A stretch of DNA of 64,000 nucleotides from Chryseobacterium aureum (GCF_003971235.1 NZ_CP034661.1:2542001-2606000), one strand, 5' to 3'. Positions 25,764 through 34,806 are shown, counted from the first letter of the stretch. Made by a program: numbers and translations. Notes: a model not told the origin generated them from the letters alone.

Positions 25764-26305
25764 TGCTTCACCATTACATAGTTATACTCAATATTGACAT
25801 TTTCTGCAACTTTCTTGGTCACCATTTTAGGAATGGTCACTTTATAGTCTACCGGTCTGGCTACAAAACCGCCCTGCATATAAATCTTTCCGTCTTTTGC
25901 GTATAAAGTGGCAGAAGAGGTAACAGCTTTATCTACGCCATGGAAGTTAAGCGTTCCCTGCACTGTATATTTTTGAGGGCTGGCCGTAAGTTTTGATTTA
26001 TCAAAGTTGATAATTTTCCCTTTGAAAGTTGTTTTTGGGTATTTTGCAGATTCAGCATAGCTTTCATTGAAATGCTCTTCCATTAATTTGGTCTTAAAAT
26101 GAAAGTTTTTAACGTTTGAAACGGATGCCATTTCACCATTATCTGCATTCAGAATCACGACATTGTTGTCATCCTGAGCGAAAATATCATCAAACAGGGG
26201 AACTGAAGCTTCAAAAGTTACCTTCCCAGTTTTAGAGCTGTATTTTTGTGCGGAAGCGTATCCTGCAGAAAGTAGTAATACGCTTAATAATGCTAATTTT
26301 TTCAT
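25760..26305 (-). CDS. YceI family periplasmic protein
   Basis: A 181-residue exported lipocalin-like protein, with a signal peptide at about 1-19 (GYASAQ). The YceI pattern is visible: KTGKVTFEAS (about 24-33), the KTKLMEEHFNE segment (about 73-83), YPKTTFKGK (about 89-97) and GTLNFHGVDK (about 117-126). YceI folds bind isoprenoid quinones or other long hydrophobic molecules, and the family is often encoded near cytochromes. ATG at 26305 is chosen for the signal peptide; an in-frame ATG seven codons earlier overlaps the cytochrome gene. Confidence 0.92.
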   Translation of the reverse strand: MKKLALLSVLLLSAGYASAQKYSSKTGKVTFEASVPLFDDIFAQDDNNVVILNADNGEMASVSNVKNFHFKTKLMEEHFNESYAESAKYPKTTFKGKIINFDKSKLTASPQKYTVQGTLNFHGVDKAVTSSATLYAKDGKIYMQGGFVARPVDYKVTIPKMVTKKVAENVNIEYNYVMVKQ

Positions 26306-26315
26306 ATCAATTATT

Positions 26316-26663
26316 TTAATTTTCATTTAATCCGTCAGCTTTCCATTTGATGAAAATATTGATCTGGGCGGCAGACAGAGATCCTCCCTGCGGCATTTTA
26401 CCGGGGTCTCCGTTTGGTCTTTGTATACGGTCCAGAATTCCGTCTATATTATTTTTCACCTGATCATAGGTCACCAGGGGTTTAAAACTTCCTGCGGAAT
26501 GACAGCCTACGCAGCTGTTATCCAGAATGGGTTTTACATCTGTGGTATATTTTACAGGTGCCGTAATGGGAGTATTGTCAGAAATCTCTTCATAAGTTCT
26601 GCTGTCACAAGCCATCAGTATAATTGCTGATGACAATATCAGTAAGGATGTTCGCTTTTTCAT
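26316..26663 (-). CDS. Mono-heme c-type cytochrome lipoprotein
   Basis: A 115-residue protein with a lipoprotein signal (LMAC, Cys19) and a single heme-attachment motif Cys51-Val-Gly-Cys54-His55. A later KMPQGG (Met90) is the likely sixth iron ligand. The N-terminal half resembles the YTTDVKPILDNSC pattern of cytochrome-like domains in Bacteroidota. It would carry electrons while anchored to the envelope. The start at 26663 lies one base beyond the stop of the DUF5777 gene; an upstream in-frame start would lie inside that gene and lacks the lipobox at the right place. Confidence 0.9.
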   Translation of the reverse strand: MKKRTSLLILSSAIILMACDSRTYEEISDNTPITAPVKYTTDVKPILDNSCVGCHSAGSFKPLVTYDQVKNNIDGILDRIQRPNGDPGKMPQGGSLSAAQINIFIKWKADGLNEN

Positions 26664-26664
26664 A

Positions 26665-27507
26665 TTAAAAAACTCTATAAAGATTAAACCCAAAGAAAAT
26701 ATGTCCCTTTCCCCATCTTCCGGTAGCATTGGTAAGATATCCGATATCTGAATTTATCTGGGAGTTTGTAAGTAAAAGCTGGAAAACATGTCCCCCGGTT
26801 TCTATATCCACTCCCAATGATAAGGGGTTTTTATAAAAACTGTGATCATCGAAATTCACAAAATATTCTGCATTCACAGAAACTCTTTTTGAGATTTTGT
26901 AGCGTCCTCCCAACCCTGCCAGAAACTGATTTTTGTTTTCAATGGTAGGTTCGTAAAGGTTTTTATGAACGAAAGAAGGGGTAAGCTGTACGGAGAGCTT
27001 ATCACTGAATCTTCTTGAAATCAATGCCTGTGTAAGATAAGAAAGCCTGTCACTGAACTTCAGATGGGGATAAGTATCTTTATCCAATTCAGTATTGGCG
27101 CCCATTACGTTGTACCCTACAATATCTACCGGAAAGTTTTCACTTTGTTTTACCAGTCTGTATTTCACCGCTCCTTCAAATGTTTTCATATTGGTTTCTC
27201 TGGAAAGGCTCACGGATACAGCGTCTGAAATACCGTAGATAACACCTAATTTGGTGGAAGCATGATCCAGACCAAAAAAATCTTTAAATCCTGCGCTTAT
27301 ATCACCAAATCGATGGGCAACGATAATATACCATTCTTTTTGGGCAGCTAGCTTTGTAGATTGACCTGTAACAATCTGGAGGGCTTTGAAGGCGGGCTGA
27401 GAGGTTTCTGTATTGGTTTTAACGGTATCAATATCTTTCAACAGGTCTTCCTGTGCAAAGACAAGACCTGAAGAAAATACTGACAAAAATAAGAGAGTTT
27501 TTGTCAT
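26665..27507 (-). CDS. DUF5777 family outer-membrane beta-barrel protein
   Basis: A 280-residue protein with a signal peptide at about 1-18 (LVFAQ) and a long run of alternating amphipathic strands ending in aromatic YRVF, as expected for an outer-membrane barrel. The order AHRFGDISAGFKDFFGLDHASTKLG, split over about 65-90, is typical of DUF5777. No activity is established for the family, but it recurs next to YceI and cytochrome c genes, so a porin or assembly role for a surface redox complex is a fair guess. ATG at 27505-27507 is used; the codon two earlier is TTG. Confidence 0.85.
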   Translation of the reverse strand: MTKTLLFLSVFSSGLVFAQEDLLKDIDTVKTNTETSQPAFKALQIVTGQSTKLAAQKEWYIIVAHRFGDISAGFKDFFGLDHASTKLGVIYGISDAVSVSLSRETNMKTFEGAVKYRLVKQSENFPVDIVGYNVMGANTELDKDTYPHLKFSDRLSYLTQALISRRFSDKLSVQLTPSFVHKNLYEPTIENKNQFLAGLGGRYKISKRVSVNAEYFVNFDDHSFYKNPLSLGVDIETGGHVFQLLLTNSQINSDIGYLTNATGRWGKGHIFFGFNLYRVF

Positions 27508-27535
27508 ATACAATTTGATTTAAATTATGATATAA

Positions 27536-27581
27536 CAAACTTATCGAGTTCTCAATTCAAAAACAGGTGATAAAAGTCACC
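27536..27581 (-). promoter_or_regulatory. Crp-type palindrome GTGA-N6-TCAC and -7 element of the envelope operon
   Basis: The minus strand has TAAGTTTG at 27536-27543 (-7 consensus) 28 bases before the DUF5777 ATG. No TTG lies at the -33 distance. Instead a perfect inverted repeat GGTGA-N6-TCACC occupies 27566-27581, centred about 43-44 bases upstream of the expected start site, the usual place for class II activation by Crp/Fnr proteins. The Crp/Fnr gene is the next gene upstream. Confidence 0.65.
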
Positions 27582-27632
27582 ACTCAAATTGTTTTTATCA
27601 ATGAGAGAAATAAACAATTCGAACAAATAAAA

Positions 27633-28283
27633 TTAGACGATCCTAACATTTTCATTTACAGCTACTTTTATCCCTTCTTTGCTCTGAACAATTTCACCTT
27701 CACTTTCAATTTTTTTCAAAACCCGGCTTACCACTTCTCTTGAAGTTCCCAAACTGTTAGCAATTTCACGGTGGGTAATCTTAAGAGGATTGTTTCCTGT
27801 AGTTGAAATCTGCTGTTTAATATAGTTCAGAACCCTTTTATCCAGCCTGTGGAAAACAGCATCATTTACCATATTCATTACTTCTGAAAACCTACGGTCA
27901 TATTCGTGATAAAAGAGTTTATTGATTTCCGGAAACTTAATGAGCCATTCATGCATAATAGAAACGGGAATAAGGATGGCTCTGGAATCTTCTTCTGCAA
28001 TGGCATATACCCGGCTGATATAATCTGTAAGGATAGATGAAAAGGTCATCAGACAGCTGTCTTTCGGTTTGATGTAATAGTAGATGAGCTCTCTGCCATC
28101 ATTAAGGGTAAAAACCTTGATAGAGCCTTTTATTAAAAAAGGAACAAATTTGTTTTTCTGACCTTCCCTTATGATTTCAGTTTTTGCTTTTATATCTATA
28201 GCAACAGCATGCTTTTCCAGCTCAGATAAAAAATCGGCACCTAGAAAGCCAAATTTACTTACGGCAAATGAATTATCAATCAT
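27633..28283 (-). CDS. Crp/Fnr family transcriptional regulator
   Basis: A 216-residue regulator with an N-terminal cyclic-nucleotide-binding-type beta-roll (about 15-115), a dimerisation helix (about 118-150) and a winged helix at about 155-216. The recognition helix is SLGTSREVVSRVLKKIE with Arg182, Glu183, Ser186 and Arg187; the RExxxR part corresponds to E. coli CRP residues that read GTGA. Only one cysteine (Cys77) is present, so an FNR-type oxygen-sensing iron-sulphur cluster is unlikely. The ligand is unknown. It lies upstream of, and in the same direction as, the cytochrome/YceI operon that carries a GTGA palindrome. Confidence 0.92.
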   Translation of the reverse strand: MIDNSFAVSKFGFLGADFLSELEKHAVAIDIKAKTEIIREGQKNKFVPFLIKGSIKVFTLNDGRELIYYYIKPKDSCLMTFSSILTDYISRVYAIAEEDSRAILIPVSIMHEWLIKFPEINKLFYHEYDRRFSEVMNMVNDAVFHRLDKRVLNYIKQQISTTGNNPLKITHREIANSLGTSREVVSRVLKKIESEGEIVQSKEGIKVAVNENVRIV

Positions 28284-28310
28284 ATCTTATATTTTCTGCT
28301 TTTTCTCAAA

Positions 28311-28318
28311 CAAAGATA
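28311..28318 (-). promoter_or_regulatory. -7 element TATCTTTG of the Crp/Fnr gene
   Basis: The minus strand reads TATCTTTG, 27 bases before the ATG at 28283. No TTG at the -33 distance was found. Confidence 0.4.
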
Positions 28319-28410
28319 TAAAATTGATATATCGTTAGTATATTTTTTTACCTCATTAAAAAAAATTAACAATCTCCTAATTGATCTGCCGTACTTCTGT
28401 TTACTCATTA

Positions 28411-28440
28411 AAAATACCCTGATAGAGACCAGGGTATTTT
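28411..28440 (-). terminator. Terminator after the TonB-dependent receptor
   Basis: AAAATACCCTG (28411-28421) pairs with CAGGGTATTTT (28430-28440) around an eight-base loop, giving an 11-bp stem ending in T's on the minus strand. Confidence 0.85.
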
Positions 28441-28475
28441 AAGTTAAGAACTGTTTTATATGTGATAAACTGTTT

Positions 28476-30626
28476 TTAGAATCTGTATTTAACGTTGAAT
28501 CCGTAAAAGAAGTAGGCTTTTCCGGGTCCCGGATTAAGATCTGTAGGAACAGTGTAATTACTTCCTTTATCTGAGTCATTGATATTATTTCCTAAGAACA
28601 GGAAGGTATAATTAATCTGGCTGGTAAGGTTATTCCCCATTACATATACATCAAGATCAAAATTATTGAAAGATTTTTTAAATCCTAATTTTGAATTAAG
28701 CAGCCCAAATCCTTTTACCAGGTTTGCATTATTAAAATCTGTGTACACATTTCCTAAATAATTATAAGTATTCACAAGATAAAAACCTGGTTTGGTAAAG
28801 ATATCCAATCCTACAGCGTATTTATTTCTTGGGACTCCCACTACGGTTTTGTGATCATAGGTATCCTTTCTTCCTCCCACTATGGTTGTAAAGTCTTTAT
28901 ACTTCGCATCATAATAAGACAGGTTTACAAATGGAACAATTCTTTCAATAAAAGAATTTTCGGCTCTGTACTGATACCCTACACTGACTTCCAGTCCTGT
29001 ATTTTTTTGACTTCCGGTATTAGTCCAATACGTTTGTCCCGGAGTGGTACTGTTAGGAATGACAAGCTGTGTAAGTTTATCAGAATAGTCGATTCTGAAT
29101 GCAGAAATACGGTAATCTAATTTCGTATTCAGTAAAAGTCCGTGTACACTGAAGTCAACCATTCTTGCACGTTCGGGTTTTAAATCATCATTCGTAGTAT
29201 TGGTAGCCGTAATAAATGAAGAGGCTGCGGTAGGAGAATTGTATCCTTCGCTGTAGCTCAGATTAAAAATCTGATGTTTCCATTCTTTCTGTAACGCAAA
29301 ATGCGGGGTATAAGCCATGTCATATTTTTTATTGAATGACTGGTCTTTACGGCCGGCGATGAGATCTGGCAAGGCATAAAGATCTTTTCTGTCATAGTTG
29401 GTTCTATTCCCGCTGATCCCTGCCAATAGGGTAAGTCCCCAAGGTTTATACGTTAGATAATCAATGACAAAATAAGTGGATTGATTGTTATTGTATTTAA
29501 AATAAGAAGCTCCGGCCATTCCTGTTGTCTGTAAAGGTTCTGTTTCTGATCCGGTAAAGCGGTAACTTGAAGTCGTAGATACAGAATTCTGTATTTCAGC
29601 TCCGAAATCCAATCGGTTTTCAAAGTCTTTAAAATCGTTCTTTAATGTAAAAGTGGAACGTAATCCTACATTCGGAGCGCTCGTAATGCCATATGCTCCG
29701 GCCGAAACACTTTCCGTGTTTGCATTATAATAAAACAGGGTTGTATAGTTTCTTAAATTTGAAGTAAGACTTACCGTATTGCTCAATCCTACTCTTGTGG
29801 ATTTTATTTTCGTCCCTGAATTTTTCCGGATATAGGCAGGATTTCCATTATCAATGCCTGCATAATAGTCATCGTAGGAAATCTGTCCTGAGGTATGTTC
29901 ATAGGAATATGCCTGGCTTGCAAAGAAACTTAACTGGTCTTTTTTGCTTAATTTTACGGTACCGTTTATATTGAAAAAGTTTTTCAATCCTCCTCCATTC
30001 GGTCTGTACCCGTCTGTTTCAAGATGTCCGTATGCGGCACTTACTGAATAATTATCATCAGCAACATTCAACTGTGTTCTTGACTGAAAGGTCCTGAATG
30101 CTCCAAACATTGCATTTTCGGAAACGGATGCTCCTTTTGTAAAGTCCGGACGGGTATAGAAACGTACTGCACCTCCTACCCCTCCTCCATACATGGTAGC
30201 AGCAGGCCCTTTAATAACCTCAACGTTGGTTACGTAAGCAAAATCCACATCATCCAATACGGTAATTCCTTCGGCATTGGTCAAAGGCATATTGTTCCAG
30301 TAGGCTTTTACGCCCCAGTTATTAAATTTCTGATCATTTCCATAGCCTCTCAATACCAGCCTCTGCCCTCCGAAATTGGTTCGTTTGTCTACCTGAAGTC
30401 CAGGCATTGTAGATAAAGTCTGATCTATTGCGGCAGGATTATTTCTGTTCAGATCCTCTTCAGAAAGGGTTTCTACGGATTGTGCGTGTCTTTTGAATTC
30501 TGCACGCTCCTGTTTAATTTTTTTTCTTCCCAGAATATTGACCTCATCAATTGATCCTTCCTGTGTTTGCTGAGCATATGCAATTGTACAGCCTAACAAA
30601 GCTGCTATGCCTATATATTTTTTCAT
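28476..30626 (-). CDS. TonB-dependent outer-membrane receptor
   Basis: A 716-residue receptor with a signal peptide at about 1-18. The plug domain spans about 35-165 (SVETLSEEDLNRNNPAAIDQTL in parts, LRGYGNDQ, VEVIKGPAATMYGGGVGGAV), and a 22-strand barrel follows, ending in aromatic YGFNVKYRF. There is no SusC-type carboxypeptidase-like N-terminal domain. The plug resembles siderophore or metal-chelate receptors (FecA/PfeA-like); the substrate is not certain. Three co-oriented genes precede it with 5-25 bp gaps, so it may be the last gene of a four-gene operon. Confidence 0.93.
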   Translation of the reverse strand: MKKYIGIAALLGCTIAYAQQTQEGSIDEVNILGRKKIKQERAEFKRHAQSVETLSEEDLNRNNPAAIDQTLSTMPGLQVDKRTNFGGQRLVLRGYGNDQKFNNWGVKAYWNNMPLTNAEGITVLDDVDFAYVTNVEVIKGPAATMYGGGVGGAVRFYTRPDFTKGASVSENAMFGAFRTFQSRTQLNVADDNYSVSAAYGHLETDGYRPNGGGLKNFFNINGTVKLSKKDQLSFFASQAYSYEHTSGQISYDDYYAGIDNGNPAYIRKNSGTKIKSTRVGLSNTVSLTSNLRNYTTLFYYNANTESVSAGAYGITSAPNVGLRSTFTLKNDFKDFENRLDFGAEIQNSVSTTSSYRFTGSETEPLQTTGMAGASYFKYNNNQSTYFVIDYLTYKPWGLTLLAGISGNRTNYDRKDLYALPDLIAGRKDQSFNKKYDMAYTPHFALQKEWKHQIFNLSYSEGYNSPTAASSFITATNTTNDDLKPERARMVDFSVHGLLLNTKLDYRISAFRIDYSDKLTQLVIPNSTTPGQTYWTNTGSQKNTGLEVSVGYQYRAENSFIERIVPFVNLSYYDAKYKDFTTIVGGRKDTYDHKTVVGVPRNKYAVGLDIFTKPGFYLVNTYNYLGNVYTDFNNANLVKGFGLLNSKLGFKKSFNNFDLDVYVMGNNLTSQINYTFLFLGNNINDSDKGSNYTVPTDLNPGPGKAYFFYGFNVKYRF

Positions 30627-30650
30627 TATTTAAATTTGTTACCATTAATA

Positions 30651-31214
30651 TTATATTCGCCTAATTGTAAAGTACATCTCCGGCGGAGGAAAAATAATGG
30701 TTAAATAATGGGTGTTTTCCAGTTCATGAGAATGCCTGGAAACGGTTTCTGAAAAACGATTTGAAAAAAAACTGAATTCTTTTGTTTCAAAAACGACAAA
30801 AGAGATATGGGTTTTAAACAGGCTTTTGTTGTGACCGGGTAGGTCTATCTGCAGCCGTAAGCATTTTTTTTTCGCTGCCAGCTTTTTGGAAAAGTCCAGC
30901 AGAGAATTGAGGATAATATCTTTTTTATCAATATAGCAGAAAATATATTTCTTTCCCTTGATCATACTGATTCTGATGATATCATATGAATATCCGTGGA
31001 GTGTAAACTCTTTTTCTTCTTTCCATTCCGCTTCTTCCAACTCTTTTTCTGTAAAACAGATGGTTTCTGACTTTCTGAAATTACCTTCTACAATACAGTA
31101 TTGTGTTTTTTTATACAGCTCTCTTTTAACATGAGAAACTACAGAATACATCACATTGCTGAATAATATGATCACCGGAATGCACAGAAAAATAAAAAGT
31201 AGTTTTTTATTCAA
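30651..31214 (-). CDS. Hypothetical protein with N-terminal membrane anchor (187 aa)
   Basis: An uncleaved-looking N-terminal helix (MNKKLLFIFLCIPVIILF, about 1-18) is followed by a soluble, Lys/Glu/Phe-rich domain; the family is not recognised. The start is TTG at 31212-31214 because no ATG precedes the membrane helix and the first internal ATG (residue 22) would cut it. It lies 14 bp after the lipoprotein gene and 24 bp before the TonB receptor gene, both in the same direction, so a role linked to that receptor or to the BNR protein is possible. Confidence 0.65.
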   Translation of the reverse strand: MNKKLLFIFLCIPVIILFSNVMYSVVSHVKRELYKKTQYCIVEGNFRKSETICFTEKELEEAEWKEEKEFTLHGYSYDIIRISMIKGKKYIFCYIDKKDIILNSLLDFSKKLAAKKKCLRLQIDLPGHNKSLFKTHISFVVFETKEFSFFSNRFSETVSRHSHELENTHYLTIIFPPPEMYFTIRRI

Positions 31215-31228
31215 AGAATGAAAGGTAT

Positions 31229-31699
31229 TTAAGGAGCAGGTTCTTCAGATGACTCTACAGCAGTAAATTTTGAAATGCTTACTTTGTACAGTGTTGGTGA
31301 TCCTTTTATGGTGTATTGTATCCAATTGTCTTTTGGATTTGTTTTTTGAGAAGCCGGATTTTCCACGGGGGCACCTGCCGGAAAATTATCAACCGTCACA
31401 GCGTCTTCATTATTTTTATAGGAAAGACTGCCTCTTACCGTTATTGCATTTCCTGTATTGCTTTGAACGAACGAAATGGTATTTCCTTCTGCCATGAATG
31501 TTTTTACGGTAATCACACTGTTAGTTTTCTTTTTCAGTTTAAGCGTATACACGGCCCCTCTTACGCCTGCCCTTCCTCCTGTCCATTCGGTCTTTTCTGC
31601 AGAGATTACAGATACTGTCTTATCCTGATACAAAGAGGATACCGGCATCCCGCAGGAAGCCAGCATCCAAAATATTATTAAATACAATTGATTATTCAT
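31229..31699 (-). CDS. Predicted lipoprotein (156 aa), unknown family
   Basis: A 156-residue protein with a lipoprotein signal (FWMLASC, Cys16) and a beta-rich mature part of charged and polar residues, with a proline/glutamate tail (ESSEEPAP). No family recognised. It starts 5 bp after the T9SS/BNR gene's stop and is followed by the membrane-anchored protein, so the three probably share one transcript. Confidence 0.7.
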   Translation of the reverse strand: MNNQLYLIIFWMLASCGMPVSSLYQDKTVSVISAEKTEWTGGRAGVRGAVYTLKLKKKTNSVITVKTFMAEGNTISFVQSNTGNAITVRGSLSYKNNEDAVTVDNFPAGAPVENPASQKTNPKDNWIQYTIKGSPTLYKVSISKFTAVESSEEPAP

Positions 31700-31704
31700 T
31701 TTTT

Positions 31705-34551
31705 CTAATCATCATCACCTCCAGTACGTCCTAATACCAGGAAGTTTCCACTATATACGATTTCTCCTTTAGATTCGGCTTTCAGTATATAAGTTCCGGG
31801 TACCAATTTTTGTCCAAACTCTTCATCAGACTTTACATTTTTCTTACTGTATACCAGTCTGCCTGATCCATCAACAATGCTTATATCTACAGTGCTGTAT
31901 TTATTCGTATCAAATCTCAGATGAGAAATTCCCTTAGACGGGTTTGGATAGATAATATTCACATCTTTTTTAGATTTTGTTTCTGTTGTGGCCAATGAAG
32001 TCACAGTATTCTGAGTTGTCCAGGCTCCTCTTCCGTAAGTGGAAACCAAAACAGTTTTAGTGGCGGGTCTGTAATCTAAATTGGTAATTCTCACATTTCC
32101 TATATTTCCTGTTACAGAAGCCCATTCAGGAGTTAGAGACAGGAAGTTGGTCGTACCCCATACGCCCATTTCTGTTCCCACCAGCACTTCATCCGGATTG
32201 TCCGGGTTTCTCAATACAGTTCTTACAGGCATGTCCGGAAGGTTACCTTCTTTATTCTGCCATGTAGTTCCGCCATCTGTGGAATAAAAAACACTGGTCA
32301 GGTTATAGTTGGAGAAAGTGGTGATAATTTCATTTTCATTTGCTCCAAATTCTATATCAGATACAGTTCCTGTTATCGGTGAAGTTAATAAGGCTGCCGC
32401 GTAAGATGTAGTGTTGGCATTTGTCACTTTAAAGATTCTTCCCAGGTTGGTCCCTACAAAGAGAGTGGTAGAAGCTGTAGTATAGGGAGATACTTTCATC
32501 CAGGAAATCTGCTCTCCGGTTTGTGCAGTTCCTACCGTGACTGTATTGTTGGTAAATGTTGTAGCCGTAGCAGAAAGTCCGGATGTTCTGAAAAGCGTAA
32601 GTCCGGAACGGTAAGAAAAGAAAACATCATTGATTCTGTCCAGCGCTATTTCGTTTACAAAGTGCCCTAAGCTTCTGTTAGCACTGGTAGTGATAAGGTT
32701 ATATGAGTTATTTGTTAATAAATAGTGGTTGTTGTTTGTATAACTTGCAATTTCGTAGTTATCCTGATCATCATATTCCGTATACATTCCGTCTCCGCCT
32801 GTAGCAGCCTGGGCTGTAAGGAAATTATTGGCCTGCGGTACACCATACAGCCACCATGATCCGTTATCCTGGGCTCCTGCTAATAATTCTTCGTCAGCAG
32901 GTGTTTTTACAGGGTTCAGCATTCCAGAGTAAAACTGCGTTACATTATATCTGGTATTTCTTACCGAAAATCCGCCTACGGACCCTATCGTGGATTTGTT
33001 AGCGGCATAATAGATTCCTCCGTCATTTCCAAACAACATCTGTCCTGTTGCGTAGTTATTATAAGGATTGAATACAATTTCGTGCTGGTCCGCATGCACC
33101 TGTGAAACCTGCAAAGCAGCCATATTATTGTTATTGGACCACTTTGAGATCTGTGTCCAGTTTGCTCCTCCATTGGTAGATTTGTACAAATCAATACCGC
33201 CGATATACAGGGTATTATCGTCCTGAGGATCTGTTTCTATGATCATATCATAAAAAGACTGCTGCCTTGTAAAGTCATTAGCAGGAATACTTGTATCAGC
33301 TGCAGCAGGCAATGTCAAAACAGGAGCTGCATCATTGGTGGCCTGCCAGGTGGTCCCTCCGTCTGCTGATTTCGCAATTCTGATGGGCTCAGACGAACTG
33401 GCTCCCTGCATAAATGCATATATTTTATTGGCATCTGTTTTAGAAAGGGTAAAGTTTACTCTTGCACCGCTGCTGCCTACATTATACATCTGATTAAATG
33501 TATTTCCATCTGCAGATTTAAAGATTCTTCCTCCGGAATCTATGTTTGAAAACCGGGAAGATCTTGTAGAAACCCATACTGCATTATCTGCTCCTATTTC
33601 TATCTGCTGAATAGAGTATCCTGTTGTACTGGTAACACCGGTAGTGGTATTAAGCGCAAGCAGACTGTTGTTCTTAGTGAATGTCGCACCGCCATCAGTA
33701 GATTTATATAATCCTGCCTGGCTCAGTCCCTGCCATCCGTCATTGAAAGAAATTCCTACGTAAGAACCGCTTACTCCGGCATATACTTCTGAAACGCCGT
33801 TATTATTCCTTACTTTAATATCATTGATATAGAAATTACCATTTCTTACTCCAGAAGAAGAATAAGTTACCGGAATGGTGAAAATCTGCGTCCAGGTGGT
33901 TCCTCCGTTCGTTGATTTCCATATTCCCGACCCTACTGCATCACCGGTTGGCGCCTCTACTGTTCCTACATAAAAAATTTGTGGGTTATTAGGGTCATAC
34001 GTAATACTTGAAACAGAGGTATTGGCCCAGAATGTACTTAATGGCTGCCACTCATTGGAGGCTACGGAAGGATCCTGATTTACCCAAAGACCTCCTGAAA
34101 CACTTCCTGCAAATACTCTTTTACCTGTAGGATCATTGGGATCATACATGATCGCTCTTGTTCTTCCGCCTACACTGTATGGACCTCTTTCGATCCAGGG
34201 TTCGTTGACAATTTTACTTGTTGCGGAGGTATTTGGTCTGGAGATAAAAGACATAGGATGTGAGGCCTTGTATTTACCTGTTAAGATATCCTGGTTCACT
34301 TTTGCCAGTCCTTCGAAATTGGTTCTTCCTGTAACAGGATCCATTGTTCTTTTGTAATCCTCTTCATTGTATAAATTAGGAGGTATTCCTGCTGCTTTTG
34401 CAATTTTATGAGCTTTTTTCAGGTCTTTCTCATATTTAGCATACAGTTTCTGGAGCTGTTTTTGATTGTCCTTAAGCGTATTTTGCTCCTGTGCATACAT
34501 ATTGATGCAAAGCAAGGCTGCTGCAATAGGGTAAAGTTTCATTCCATTCAA
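31705..34551 (-). CDS. T9SS-secreted BNR/sialidase-like beta-propeller protein
   Basis: A 948-residue exported protein. After a signal peptide (about 4-20) comes a spacer helix rich in Lys, then a propeller region with at least six Asp-box (BNR) motifs such as KSTNGGTTW, KSTDGGATF, KSADGGTTW and YSTDGGTTW between about 210 and 790. The C-terminal T9SS type A sorting domain starts at NIIYPNPSKG (about 865) and the protein ends in an acidic DDD. Such Vps10/BNR-like proteins are annotated as putative glycosyl hydrolases, but catalytic residues cannot be assigned. A start at 34542 (MKLYPIA) is also possible and places the signal peptide better. TAAATTTG at 34559-34566 is a possible -7 element. 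Confidence 0.88.
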   Translation of the reverse strand: MNGMKLYPIAAALLCINMYAQEQNTLKDNQKQLQKLYAKYEKDLKKAHKIAKAAGIPPNLYNEEDYKRTMDPVTGRTNFEGLAKVNQDILTGKYKASHPMSFISRPNTSATSKIVNEPWIERGPYSVGGRTRAIMYDPNDPTGKRVFAGSVSGGLWVNQDPSVASNEWQPLSTFWANTSVSSITYDPNNPQIFYVGTVEAPTGDAVGSGIWKSTNGGTTWTQIFTIPVTYSSSGVRNGNFYINDIKVRNNNGVSEVYAGVSGSYVGISFNDGWQGLSQAGLYKSTDGGATFTKNNSLLALNTTTGVTSTTGYSIQQIEIGADNAVWVSTRSSRFSNIDSGGRIFKSADGNTFNQMYNVGSSGARVNFTLSKTDANKIYAFMQGASSSEPIRIAKSADGGTTWQATNDAAPVLTLPAAADTSIPANDFTRQQSFYDMIIETDPQDDNTLYIGGIDLYKSTNGGANWTQISKWSNNNNMAALQVSQVHADQHEIVFNPYNNYATGQMLFGNDGGIYYAANKSTIGSVGGFSVRNTRYNVTQFYSGMLNPVKTPADEELLAGAQDNGSWWLYGVPQANNFLTAQAATGGDGMYTEYDDQDNYEIASYTNNNHYLLTNNSYNLITTSANRSLGHFVNEIALDRINDVFFSYRSGLTLFRTSGLSATATTFTNNTVTVGTAQTGEQISWMKVSPYTTASTTLFVGTNLGRIFKVTNANTTSYAAALLTSPITGTVSDIEFGANENEIITTFSNYNLTSVFYSTDGGTTWQNKEGNLPDMPVRTVLRNPDNPDEVLVGTEMGVWGTTNFLSLTPEWASVTGNIGNVRITNLDYRPATKTVLVSTYGRGAWTTQNTVTSLATTETKSKKDVNIIYPNPSKGISHLRFDTNKYSTVDISIVDGSGRLVYSKKNVKSDEEFGQKLVPGTYILKAESKGEIVYSGNFLVLGRTGGDDD

Positions 34552-34758
34552 TTTTTTACAAATTTAACCAAGTAAAATGATATTTTTTAATTAATTTGAA
34601 TTAATTATTATTAATTTATAACAAAAATTAACAAGAATATCACAAATTAAGATATTGATAATTATTTAAGGTATTTTGAAAAAAAAATTGCGAAATATAA
34701 AAAAAGTTCAAAAAAGGAACAGATTGGTGAATTATTTCTGAATCAGCTTTGAACAAAA

Positions 34759-34783
34759 AATGCCCTGATAAAATCAGGGCATT
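34759..34783 (-). terminator. Terminator ending the rpoB-rpoC-DUF3467 unit
   Basis: AATGCCCTGAT (34759-34769) pairs with ATCAGGGCATT (34773-34783) around AAA; in the minus direction a T-run follows. The gap 34552-34758 beyond it is AT-rich and holds nothing else I can support. Confidence 0.88.
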
Positions 34784-34806
34784 CTTATTTTATTGTAAAA
34801 GAAATC

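Noticed and set aside
27633..28283. Oxygen-sensing FNR protein
   Set aside because: Only one cysteine is present, so an FNR-type 4Fe-4S cluster cannot be held; a CRP-like role is more likely.
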